Positions 1 through 6,391 are shown, counted from the first letter of the stretch. The stretch is 9,186 nt of DNA from Lentisphaeria bacterium (GCA_024405235.1 JAKSPA010000052.1:1-9186), one strand, 5' to 3'. The notes: a model not told the origin generated them from the sequence alone. Numbers and translations are program-made.

Positions 1-1
1 T

Positions 2-49
2 GATTATAGGCCAGAAGGTCGTGCGTTTATTGATTCGCCTGTGTTTTAA
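2..49 (+). CDS. Possible 3' tail of a convergent plus-strand gene (partial)
   Basis: A plus-strand frame is open from base 2 and ends at a TAA at 47-49, giving DYRPEGRAFIDSPVF. The mixed residue composition resembles a real protein C-terminus, and the sequence turns T-rich directly after the stop. Fifteen codons are too few to identify a family, and another plus-strand frame is also open here. If real, this gene converges on the shortened ABC ATPase gene with about 40 bases between the two stops. It could equally be chance. Confidence 0.22.
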   Translation, partial: DYRPEGRAFIDSPVF

Positions 50-89
50 TTTGTTCTCTTTCTTTTGTTATTTTTATTTTTCTTGATCC
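50..89. other. T-rich intergenic spacer between convergent stops
   Basis: This 40-base stretch is almost pure pyrimidine on the plus strand and is much richer in A+T than the coding DNA on its right. I see no hairpin, so it is not a recognisable intrinsic terminator in either direction. It begins where the ABC ATPase reading frame ends prematurely, so it may mark a deletion or recombination junction. Confidence 0.4.
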
Positions 90-791
90 TTACATAAAAA
101 TGACACGCGTGCACATTTCCCAAATCACTCCAAGATCATGAGTTACGAGAAGAAGCGAACGCGGATGCGCATTATCCGCAGTCACGTTATGCAGCAGATC
201 GAGAATCTGTGCCTGAATAGTGACATCCAATGCAGTCGTCGGCTCATCTGCGATTACCAGTTTAGGTTCCAGAATAAGAGCCATTGCAATCATGACACGC
301 TGGCGCATGCCGCCTGACAATTCGAACGGGAAAGCCCTCATACAACGTTCAGGGCCTGCAATTCCGACGCGTTTAAGCCATTCAACCGCCAGTGTCTCTT
401 CTTCTGCCGTGCTCAGATTCCGATGCAGGCGAATGGCCTCACGCAGTTGTTCGCCGACGCGATGCAGGGGCGACAACGCTGTCATTGGCTCCTGGAATAT
501 CACGCCGATTTCCGCGCCACGAACTTTACGCAGTTGTTCAACAGGCATGTCCACCATATCCTGCCCATTGAACAGGATTTGTCCGCTGACAGTCCTTCCT
601 GGCGGCGACGGAACAAGCCGTGGGATGGACATGCATGTCACGGATTTGCCGCATCCAGATTCGCCGACCAATCCCACGGCCTCTCCCAACGCAATGTCAA
701 AACTGACATCGTTGACAGCATGAACGACTCCTTCATCGGAATCGAATTCGACCGTAAGATTGTTTATTGTCAGCAGAGGCTTCTCTGGCAT
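90..791 (-). CDS. Oligopeptide/dipeptide-type ABC transporter ATP-binding protein, C-terminally truncated
   Basis: This is the nucleotide-binding subunit of a DppD/OppD-type importer, which hydrolyses ATP at the inner membrane to drive peptide or nickel uptake. The 233 residues hold the whole catalytic set: Walker A GESGCGKS (43-50), Q-loop Gln100, signature LSGGMRQR (158-165), Walker B LVIADEP (178-184), D-loop and switch His218. The ATG at 791 is chosen because family homology begins there. It lies 19 bases after the acyl-CoA synthetase stop, which suggests cotranscription, though no clear Shine-Dalgarno is visible. Family members run to about 320 residues. This one stops at TRVIFM, where the usual MYAG(R)VVE strand and the C-terminal oligopeptide-transporter domain should follow, and no other frame restores them. 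No permease or binding-protein gene is in the window. It is probably a 3'-deleted remnant, although the ATPase core is intact and could still fold. Confidence 0.8.
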   Translation of the reverse strand: MPEKPLLTINNLTVEFDSDEGVVHAVNDVSFDIALGEAVGLVGESGCGKSVTCMSIPRLVPSPPGRTVSGQILFNGQDMVDMPVEQLRKVRGAEIGVIFQEPMTALSPLHRVGEQLREAIRLHRNLSTAEEETLAVEWLKRVGIAGPERCMRAFPFELSGGMRQRVMIAMALILEPKLVIADEPTTALDVTIQAQILDLLHNVTADNAHPRSLLLVTHDLGVIWEMCTRVIFM

Positions 792-810
792 CTTCAAAGT
801 TTTCTCAAAG

Positions 811-2523
811 CTATTTCTCAGATTGGTATTGCGCTTCCTTCGCAGCGGCATCCGCCCAGAGTTTCTGCTGCTGTTCGCGAATTTCCATGCGACGGATCTT
901 TCCTGAAATCGTCTTTGGCAATTCGGAAACGAACTCAACCACACGCGGATATTTGTAAGGGGCGGTATTGTGCTTTACGAAATCCTGTATTTCCTTTTTC
1001 AGTTCATCAGTCGGCTCATAGCCCTTTGCCAGAACGATGGTAGCTTTGATGACCTGTCCACGCGTCGGATCCGGAACACCGGTGATAGCGCATTCCAATA
1101 CGGATGGATGTTCCATAACGGCGCTTTCCACTTCAAATGGTCCCACGCGATATCCCGAAGTCTTGATGACATCGTCCGCGCGTCCGACAAACCAGAGATA
1201 TCCATCGGCATCCTTCCACGCCATGTCGCCCGCATGATAGAGACCCTCATGCCAACGTGCACGCGTCTGTTCAGCGTCATTGTCGTAGCCAAGGAAGAGT
1301 CCAGGCAGATGCTTGTCTCCGGTTTTCAAACAGATTTCGCCCTCGTCTCCGACCTCTACCTGCTTGCCATCAGAATCGACGAGAGCAAGATTCAATGTAG
1401 GCGTTGGACGTCCCATGGAGCCTGGTTTTGGTTCATCCCATGGCCAGTTTGCTGTAAAAACGATTGACTCGGTCTGTCCGAATGCCTCGCGAATGCGCAG
1501 ACCAGTTTTATGCAGGAACTGGTAGTAGACCTCCGGATTGAGCGGTTCGCCTGCTGTCACTGCATAATGGATGCCGGACAGATCGAAACGGCTTAAATCC
1601 TGTTTGATAAGGAATCTATAGACAGTCGGCGGTGCGCAGAATGTGGTAACCTTGTACTTCACGACCTTTTCAAGAGTCTTTTCCGCATCGAACTTATCGT
1701 AGTCATAGACAAAGACCTTTGAACCTGCAATCCATTGTCCGTAGAGTTTGCCCCAGATGCACTTTGCCCAACCTGTATCGGCCACTGTGTAGTGAAGGCC
1801 GCCATCCTCTATGTTCTGCCAGTATTTCGCGACGATGATATACGCAAGAGCGATATCGTATGCATGAGTCACCATCTTAGGCATTCCGCTGGTGCCGCTG
1901 GTGAAATAGACAAGCATAGGATCGTCGGAAGCATTGCGTTCGGCGCGTGGCGGCGCCTGCCATACATCGGAGCAGGAATCTATTTCGCTCTGGTAATCAA
2001 TCCATCCATCACGCGGTCCAGACACACTTATCTTCAGTTTGAGGATACCGCCAGTAGCGGCCTGTGCTGAATCGATCTCATCCATGAGATTGTCGGAAGC
2101 CACAGCCATGATCGCCTTGATCGATGCACGTTCAAAGCGATAGACAAGATCGTGCTCCTTAAGCATGTGCGTTCCGGGAATGACTATCGCGCCAAGTTTG
2201 TGGCATGCGATCATTGCGGGCCAGAATTCATGGCGGCTCTTGAGAACCAGCATTACACGGTCCCCTGCTCCGATGCCCTTTGATTTCAGCAAATTGGCAA
2301 TCTGGTTGGCGCGGCGTGCCAGCTGTGCGAAAGTAAGAATCACTTCTTCTTCGTGATCGTTGCACCATACCAACGCAACGCGTTCCGGTTCACTCTCCGC
2401 ATAGACGTCCACGACATCGTATGCGAAATTAAAATGTTCAGGAACTTTCAGAGAGAAATTCTGCATGAAGTCCTGGTAAGAACTGAAATTCTCTTTGGAA
2501 ACAAATTTTGAAAGAAGAGACAT
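811..2523 (-). CDS. AMP-forming acyl-CoA synthetase (acetyl-CoA synthetase / medium-chain acyl-CoA ligase-like)
   Basis: This 570-residue adenylate-forming enzyme activates a carboxylic acid with ATP and loads it onto CoA through an acyl-AMP intermediate. All core motifs of the family are present: the phosphate-binding loop YFTSGTSGMPK (206-216), FGQTE (348-352), YHAGD (429-433), the hinge GRADD (447-451) followed by TSGYRVGPFEVE (455-466), and PKTISGKIRR (536-545) with the presumed catalytic Lys542. Its length and its FNFAYDVVDVYAE start match the ACSM/AcsA-like group common in gut anaerobes rather than longer classical acetyl-CoA synthetases. The substrate cannot be read from sequence; short- or medium-chain or aryl acids are likely. 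It lies downstream of an XRE-cupin regulator, a pairing I recall from several anaerobes, so regulation by that protein is likely. The 140-base leader is structured, and no Shine-Dalgarno is evident before the ATG. Confidence 0.93.
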   Translation of the reverse strand: MSLLSKFVSKENFSSYQDFMQNFSLKVPEHFNFAYDVVDVYAESEPERVALVWCNDHEEEVILTFAQLARRANQIANLLKSKGIGAGDRVMLVLKSRHEFWPAMIACHKLGAIVIPGTHMLKEHDLVYRFERASIKAIMAVASDNLMDEIDSAQAATGGILKLKISVSGPRDGWIDYQSEIDSCSDVWQAPPRAERNASDDPMLVYFTSGTSGMPKMVTHAYDIALAYIIVAKYWQNIEDGGLHYTVADTGWAKCIWGKLYGQWIAGSKVFVYDYDKFDAEKTLEKVVKYKVTTFCAPPTVYRFLIKQDLSRFDLSGIHYAVTAGEPLNPEVYYQFLHKTGLRIREAFGQTESIVFTANWPWDEPKPGSMGRPTPTLNLALVDSDGKQVEVGDEGEICLKTGDKHLPGLFLGYDNDAEQTRARWHEGLYHAGDMAWKDADGYLWFVGRADDVIKTSGYRVGPFEVESAVMEHPSVLECAITGVPDPTRGQVIKATIVLAKGYEPTDELKKEIQDFVKHNTAPYKYPRVVEFVSELPKTISGKIRRMEIREQQQKLWADAAAKEAQYQSEK

Positions 2524-2551
2524 ACTGGTAAAATTTATCTAATGTAACTAA

Positions 2552-2557
2552 ATCATA
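2552..2557 (-). promoter_or_regulatory. Weak candidate -10 box upstream of the acyl-CoA synthetase gene
   Basis: On the minus strand TATGAT matches the sigma-70 -10 consensus at five of six positions, 28 bases before the synthetase ATG. No convincing -35 box lies 16-18 bases upstream, so any promoter here would need an activator or is spurious. A second possible pair, TTTACG and TACATT with an 18-base spacer, overlaps it. Confidence 0.18.
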
Positions 2558-2634
2558 GACCACGCGTAAATGCGACGACGGCACAACCTATGCCAGCGTC
2601 ATGCATTCCGCCCTGCGATTTTCATCCCTTGATA

Positions 2635-2667
2635 GTGAGCCGACCCGGGGTGCTGGCATCGACTCAC
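2635..2667 (-). other. Stem-loop at the 3' end of the XRE-cupin gene, with possible long-range pairing
   Basis: On the minus strand GTGAGTCGAT (2667-2658) pairs with GTCGGCTCAC (2644-2635), ten pairs including two G-U, around a 13-base loop. The 5' arm covers the regulator's TGA stop at 2666-2664. No T-tract follows, so it is not a standard intrinsic terminator. The loop bases GCCAGC (2657-2652) are perfectly complementary to GCTGGC at 2597-2592, which would make a pseudoknot or, extended to eight bases, a competing helix. It could affect mRNA stability or expression of the synthetase downstream. Confidence 0.4.
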
Positions 2668-3221
2668 ATAATAATGGCGATAAATTTGGCTGGCGTGTCT
2701 CCAACCGCCGCCATGCCGTGAGGATTGCTTGAGTCGTAGAAGATCGTGTCTCCTGGATTGAGAATTATCTCGTTGCCGCATACGATGACTTTGAGCGTTC
2801 CCTCCAGTATGTAGTCCATTTCCTGTCCGGGATGGGAATTAAGGCTGACTTCCGCCGCTTCACCATTGCTCGGGCATGTGACGACAAAGGGTTCTATGCG
2901 CTTCCCCTTGAAATTCGAAACCAGAGATTCGTACTGATATTGCTTGCGGCGTTCGACACGGAACCCCTTTCCCGCACGCGTCACGGCAAAAGAATTCATG
3001 CGTGATTCCTTTCCTGTAAGCAACAACGACAGATCCACTTTGAGAATCTGCGCAATTTCATTCAGGAGACTGGCAGAGAGATCTTCGGAACCACTCTCCA
3101 TTCTCTTGTATTCATCTTCAGAAACGCCAAGTCGCTTTGACATTTCGTCAGTATTGATTTCCTGAAGCTCCCGCAATTCGCGAATGCGTGTTGCAATCTC
3201 CTGATTGAACTCCTGGGACAT
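2664..3221 (-). CDS. XRE-family transcriptional regulator with C-terminal cupin domain
   Basis: This 185-residue protein joins an N-terminal Cro/C1-type helix-turn-helix (about 11-65, with IRELRELQEINTDEMSKRLG and the following recognition helix) to a C-terminal cupin_2 barrel (about 115-185). The cupin shows HPGQEMDYILEG (130-141), with His130 and Glu134 as likely metal ligands, and NPGDTIFYDSSNPH (155-168), with His168. Proteins of this shape are usually DNA-binding regulators whose cupin senses a small molecule. The length is normal. It precedes the acyl-CoA synthetase gene by 140 bases in the same direction, so that gene is its probable target and the acid or acyl-CoA its possible effector; this is inference. 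The ATG at 3221 gives a full HTH, but no Shine-Dalgarno is visible and the upstream bases are A+T-rich. Confidence 0.92.
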   Translation of the reverse strand: MSQEFNQEIATRIRELRELQEINTDEMSKRLGVSEDEYKRMESGSEDLSASLLNEIAQILKVDLSLLLTGKESRMNSFAVTRAGKGFRVERRKQYQYESLVSNFKGKRIEPFVVTCPSNGEAAEVSLNSHPGQEMDYILEGTLKVIVCGNEIILNPGDTIFYDSSNPHGMAAVGDTPAKFIAIIM

Positions 3222-3246
3222 AATTGTATGATTAAAGAAGATGGCA

Positions 3247-3274
3247 GGAAGAGACGCATTGCTGCGTCTCTTCC
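3247..3274 (-). terminator. Perfect 12-bp inverted repeat between nagB and the XRE-cupin gene (terminator or operator)
   Basis: GGAAGAGACGCA (3247-3258) and TGCGTCTCTTCC (3263-3274) form a perfect 12-bp dyad with a four-base loop. It lies 29 bases after the nagB stop and 25 bases before the regulator start. On the minus strand the hairpin is followed by TGCCATCTTCTTT, a poor interrupted T-tract, so it may be an imperfect intrinsic terminator for nagB. A DNA dyad of this size just upstream of an XRE gene could instead be an autoregulatory operator. Confidence 0.5.
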
Positions 3275-3303
3275 ATGGAACTAACTAAAAAAAGGACTAC
3301 ATT

Positions 3304-4128
3304 TCATCGGCGACCAGCCTTCTTGCGGGCTGCAGCCAGAAATTTCAGCATCGCCTCTTCGTTGCCTGGAGCGATGCGATGATAGTAGTCGCGGTATTTG
3401 AGTTTTGAAGCAGCAGCTTCGTCAAGCACGACAGTCACATTCGGATGCAGCTGCAGTGCGGAAGAGGTATTCATGGAAGTGATAGGTCCTTCGAGCATTC
3501 CGTGAATCGCATCGGCCTTGTTGGCACCGAAAGCAATCATAAGGACCTCGTCGCTGTCGAGCACCGTGCCGACACCCATTGAAAGCGCCCAGCGCGGAAC
3601 TTTGTCTTCATCGCCGCCGAAGAAAAGATTAGCATTGTCGGTGATCGTCGATTGGGCAAGCGTGATCATGTGTGTGCGGCTCGTCAGCGAAGTGCCTGGC
3701 TCGTTAAAACCAATGTGACCATCGCGCCCAATGCCTACGACTTGCAACTTTATGCCGCCCAAAGAAACAATCGCCTCTTCGTATCGTGCACACTCGCGAT
3801 CAATGTCGCCTGTCAGACCGTCAAGGAAATCCACATTAGCCTTTTTGATGTTCACGTGATCAAAAAGATGCTTGTCCATGAAATTGCGGTAGCTTTGCGG
3901 ATCTTTCGGGTCCAATCCGATGTACTCATCCAAATTGAACGTATGAACATCGGAAAAATCTATTTCTCCCTTCTTGTATCCTTTGACGAGTTCGGCATAC
4001 AGGCCTTCGGGAGTGGTTCCAGTGGGCAATCCAAGAACCTTCGCACGACCATTCATAACCCTGTCCCGAACGATTCTGTACGCTTCCTTCGCAACGGCTT
4101 TCTTGTCCTTGCAGATAATTACGTTCAT
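3304..4128 (-). CDS. nagB: Glucosamine-6-phosphate deaminase (NagB)
   Basis: NagB converts glucosamine 6-phosphate to fructose 6-phosphate and ammonia, feeding amino sugars from N-acetylglucosamine, chitin, mucin or peptidoglycan into glycolysis. The 274 residues match the family length. Visible signatures are the phosphate loop LGLPTGTTPEGLY (32-44), FNLDEY (64-69), GIGRDGHIGFNEP (132-144) and SMNTSSALQLHP near the C-terminus. Asp67, Asp136, His138 and Glu143 correspond, with a constant offset of five, to the E. coli catalytic residues Asp72, Asp141, His143 and Glu148, so the enzyme should be active. The ATG has a good AGGAG six bases upstream (4135-4139). It follows the secY terminator, so it needs its own promoter in 4129-4286. 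No nagA or nagE is adjacent. Confidence 0.97.
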   Translation of the reverse strand: MNVIICKDKKAVAKEAYRIVRDRVMNGRAKVLGLPTGTTPEGLYAELVKGYKKGEIDFSDVHTFNLDEYIGLDPKDPQSYRNFMDKHLFDHVNIKKANVDFLDGLTGDIDRECARYEEAIVSLGGIKLQVVGIGRDGHIGFNEPGTSLTSRTHMITLAQSTITDNANLFFGGDEDKVPRWALSMGVGTVLDSDEVLMIAFGANKADAIHGMLEGPITSMNTSSALQLHPNVTVVLDEAAASKLKYRDYYHRIAPGNEEAMLKFLAAARKKAGRR

Positions 4129-4219
4129 CGTGTTCTCCTATTTTCTATGGTGGTTGTATAGGGGGCGAATGGAACAATGAGGAATTGCCCACGCCACTTA
4201 ATTTAACACTCCAAAAGAC

Positions 4220-4233
4220 TTTCAAGGATGAAA
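4220..4233 (-). promoter_or_regulatory. Small inverted repeat in the nagB upstream region
   Basis: TTTCA and TGAAA half-sites separated by four bases lie about 90 bases before the nagB ATG. On the minus strand the repeat overlaps TTGAAA, which resembles a -35 box, with A+T-rich bases (TAAATT) 14 bases further on as a poor -10. It could be a regulator site at the nagB promoter. The arms are short and such sequences occur by chance. The rest of 4129-4286 shows no gene; a TATACA about 30 bases before the ATG is another weak -10 candidate. Confidence 0.18.
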
Positions 4234-4286
4234 TTCCACAGGAGAACCGAAATTAATTCTGTGAACTAATTAAAGCAAGAAGGCAG

Positions 4287-4323
4287 AAAAAAAGCCCCGC
4301 AGGAAAAATTCCTCCAGGGCTTT
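4287..4323 (-). terminator. Strong intrinsic terminator after secY
   Basis: On the minus strand two 15-base arms (4323-4309 and 4305-4291) pair at 14 of 15 positions, one of them a G-U, with a single G-G mismatch, around a TTT loop. The arms begin AAAGCCC and end GGGCTTT. Seven T residues (complement of 4293-4287) follow directly. It begins 24 bases after the secY stop and is a textbook Rho-independent terminator ending the spc operon. Confidence 0.95.
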
Positions 4324-4347
4324 ACGACTTTTCAGTCCACTCGGAAA

Positions 4348-5721
4348 CTACATCTGTCGGCCGTTTCTGAGAATTCCCTTTGAAAGGAATCCGTCGTAGT
4401 TGCGGCTGATCAGATAGGTCTGAATCTGACGCATGGTATCAAGCATGACGCCGACGATGATCAGCAGGCTGGTGCCGCCGAAGAACTGTGCCACAGTGTG
4501 AGGAATATTGAGGAAGGAAGTGGCGAGAATCATTGGCAGCAGAGCGAGAACGAGCAGACCGATTGCGCCGGCCAGAGTGATGCGTGTCATCGTGTGGTCA
4601 AGGAAATCGCTTGTGGGCTTGCCGGGGCGGATGCCGGGGATGTAGCCGTTGTTCTTCTGGAAATCATCGGCAATCTGGATGGGATTGAACTGGTTGGCAA
4701 CCCAGAAGAAGGCGAAGATCATCAGCAGAATTGCATAGACAAGCAGATAACCGAACGAACCGTATGCAAGACGCATTGCGAACCACTGCGTCACAGCATT
4801 GTGCGGCAGATAGACGAAGAGCATCTGGATGAAGGAGAGAATTGCTCCTGCGAAGATGATAGGCATCACGTTCGCATAATTGACACGCAGGGGCAGATAG
4901 GTGGTCTGGATGCCTGCGGAACGGCCGAAACCGCCGACAGAGCGCTGCTGGGCATAACGAACTGGAATCTTGCGCATGCCCTCGGTCAGGATGATGGAAC
5001 CGACAGTGACCGCGACGAAAAGCACAACGAGAATCAGCAGATGGACGATTGTCAGCTGGCTTTCACCTGTTGCACTGCCAACGAAGACCAACTGGTACAG
5101 AGTTGCAATGGCACTGGGAATACGTGCGATGATGTTGACAGTGATGATAAGAGAAGCACCATTGCCGACGCCACGCTCAGTGATCATTTCGCCGAGCCAT
5201 GTGATGAACATGGAGCCGCCAGTGAGAATGATGACTGTCTCAACGATAAAGCCAATGCCTGGATTGGTGACGACAGAGACGTTGTTGAATCCAAGACGGC
5301 CAGGCTCCATCATAGCCATGGAGAACATGATGCCCTGGATGATGGCGACGATCACCGTCATGACACGCATGATGAAATTGTACTGCTGCATTCCGCTTTC
5401 GCCTTCGCGCACCATCTTGTTAAGCGCTGGAATGACAGGAGTCATGAGCTGGAGAATGATTGACGCGGAGATATACGGCATGATGCCAAGCGCGCCGATT
5501 GCGAATTTCTCCATTGCGCTGCCGCTGAAGAGACTAAGCATTCCCATCACGCCAGAGGCGTTCCTGTTGACATCATTGAAGAGCTGCTTCAACGCGGCAG
5601 GATCAATGCCTGGGCAGGGAATGGCACCAGTCAACTCAACCAATGCGATCATCGCAAATGTGAAGAGGAGGCGCTTCTTCAGTTCAGGAATCTTAAAGCA
5701 ATTCAGATAGGCGGAGAGCAT
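4348..5721 (-). CDS. secY: Protein translocase subunit SecY
   Basis: SecY forms the protein-conducting channel of the Sec translocon with SecE and SecG in the inner membrane. The 457 residues show ten hydrophobic segments (about 15-35, 72-95, 115-135, 156-176, 186-210, 224-246, 282-305, 321-342, 380-402 and 411-430), with the plug region around 55-70. Diagnostic cytoplasmic-loop motifs are ITERGVGNGASLII (180-193), RYAQQR (255-260) and the GYIPGIRPGKPT stretch (359-370), which contains the arginine needed for SecA-dependent work. The ATG has AAGGA five bases upstream (5727-5731). It is the last gene of the spc operon, separated from rplO by an unusually long structured leader and followed by a strong terminator. 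Nothing looks damaged. Confidence 0.98.
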   Translation of the reverse strand: MLSAYLNCFKIPELKKRLLFTFAMIALVELTGAIPCPGIDPAALKQLFNDVNRNASGVMGMLSLFSGSAMEKFAIGALGIMPYISASIILQLMTPVIPALNKMVREGESGMQQYNFIMRVMTVIVAIIQGIMFSMAMMEPGRLGFNNVSVVTNPGIGFIVETVIILTGGSMFITWLGEMITERGVGNGASLIITVNIIARIPSAIATLYQLVFVGSATGESQLTIVHLLILVVLFVAVTVGSIILTEGMRKIPVRYAQQRSVGGFGRSAGIQTTYLPLRVNYANVMPIIFAGAILSFIQMLFVYLPHNAVTQWFAMRLAYGSFGYLLVYAILLMIFAFFWVANQFNPIQIADDFQKNNGYIPGIRPGKPTSDFLDHTMTRITLAGAIGLLVLALLPMILATSFLNIPHTVAQFFGGTSLLIIVGVMLDTMRQIQTYLISRNYDGFLSKGILRNGRQM

Positions 5722-5753
5722 ATCAGTCCTTAGTAGTTAAAAAAAGTCTGCTT

Positions 5754-5827
5754 GAGCCGAGGAGGACGAATTCCTCCGTCGGTGTCATGTAACATAATGC
5801 AACAAAACACCGACGGGCACTCGGCTC
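5754..5827 (-). ncRNA. Candidate structured cis-regulatory RNA in the secY leader (three-way junction)
   Basis: In the 121-base rplO-secY gap, the minus-strand transcript can form an outer 8-bp stem, GAGCCGAG (5827-5820) with CTCGGCTC (5761-5754), enclosing two hairpins. Hairpin A pairs CCGTCGGTGT (5816-5807) with ACACCGACGG (5785-5776), ten perfect pairs. It continues inward through a U-G pair and a U-U mismatch into TGTTGCA/TGTTACA closed by a TTA loop. Hairpin B pairs AGGA with TCCT around ATTCG (5775-5763). After the outer stem come eight bases, seven Ts, and the secY Shine-Dalgarno. The Ts are too far from the stem for a classical terminator. I do not recognise a described family; an attenuator, ribosomal-protein binding site or processing site are all possible. 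Confidence 0.6.
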
Positions 5828-5842
5828 CGGATTTTTCACCGA

Positions 5843-6379
5843 TTATTTTTCTTCAGCCATCTTGGCAAGTGCGGCCTTCTTGTGCTTCGCGGCGTTGCGA
5901 GCGGCGCGTTTGGCAGCCTTTGCCTCTTCGAAGGTGGGCATGAGCTGAGTGACGGAACCGCCAACAGCCTCAATCTTCGCCTTCGCAGTTGCGCTGAACT
6001 TGTCGGCAGTAACCTTGAATGCCTTGGTCACTTCGCCAACGGCCAGAACCTTCAGGGGCATTGGCTCCTTGCCGAGCAGACCACGCTGTTCAAGAGTCTC
6101 GCGGGTGATTTCATCACCAGCCTGGAAGTTCTTCTCGAGAACCGCCAGATTGATAACCTCGAACTCAATGTGGTTCGGATTGTTGAAGCCACGCTTCGGC
6201 AGACGACGAATCAGAGGAATCTGGCCGCCTTCGAAGAATGGACGACGCTTGGGACCCGTACGTGCACCTGCACCCTTGTCACCACGACCGGCAGTGCGGC
6301 CGTTTCCGGAACCATCACCGCGACCGACGCGTTTGCGCGCCTGGCGGTTGAAGGTGTTCTTCAGTTCGTGAAGTTTCAT
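5843..6379 (-). CDS. rplO: 50S ribosomal protein uL15 (L15), C-terminally extended
   Basis: uL15 is an early-binding 50S protein whose long glycine- and arginine-rich N-terminus threads through 23S rRNA. That region is clear here (RKRVGRGDGSGNGRTAGRG, 15-33), followed by GGQIPLIRRLPKRGF (51-65), and the core closes at KAKIEAVGGSV (133-143). The 178 residues exceed the usual 145-150 because about 30 residues follow the core, rich in alanine and lysine (AKAAKRAARNAAKHKKAAL). AAGGAGG (6387-6393) lies seven bases before the ATG and overlaps the rpsE TAA, leaving a 12-base gap that suggests coupled translation. The gap has no room for rpmD, which normally sits between rpsE and rplO. Confidence 0.97.
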   Translation of the reverse strand: MKLHELKNTFNRQARKRVGRGDGSGNGRTAGRGDKGAGARTGPKRRPFFEGGQIPLIRRLPKRGFNNPNHIEFEVINLAVLEKNFQAGDEITRETLEQRGLLGKEPMPLKVLAVGEVTKAFKVTADKFSATAKAKIEAVGGSVTQLMPTFEEAKAAKRAARNAAKHKKAALAKMAEEK

Positions 6380-6391
6380 GGAAGTTCCTCC

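Noticed and set aside
792..944. Longer N-terminus for the ABC ATPase starting at 944
   Set aside because: The added 51 residues are the out-of-frame 3' end of the acyl-CoA synthetase gene; homology begins at the ATG at 791.
2524..3303. Shared 8-mer TTTAGTTA upstream of both the regulator and the synthetase as a common operator
   Set aside because: It is short, A+T-rich and not part of a dyad at either place, so chance is the simpler explanation.
4498..5463. Plus-strand open frame of 321 codons opposite secY, rich in D, E and H
   Set aside because: Its composition mirrors the antisense of hydrophobic SecY codons; no ribosome binding site or family resemblance was found.
5746..5827. Intrinsic terminator between rplO and secY
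   Set aside because: The T-run starts eight bases after the outer stem, and secY otherwise has no visible promoter, so a classical terminator is unlikely; attenuation remains possible.
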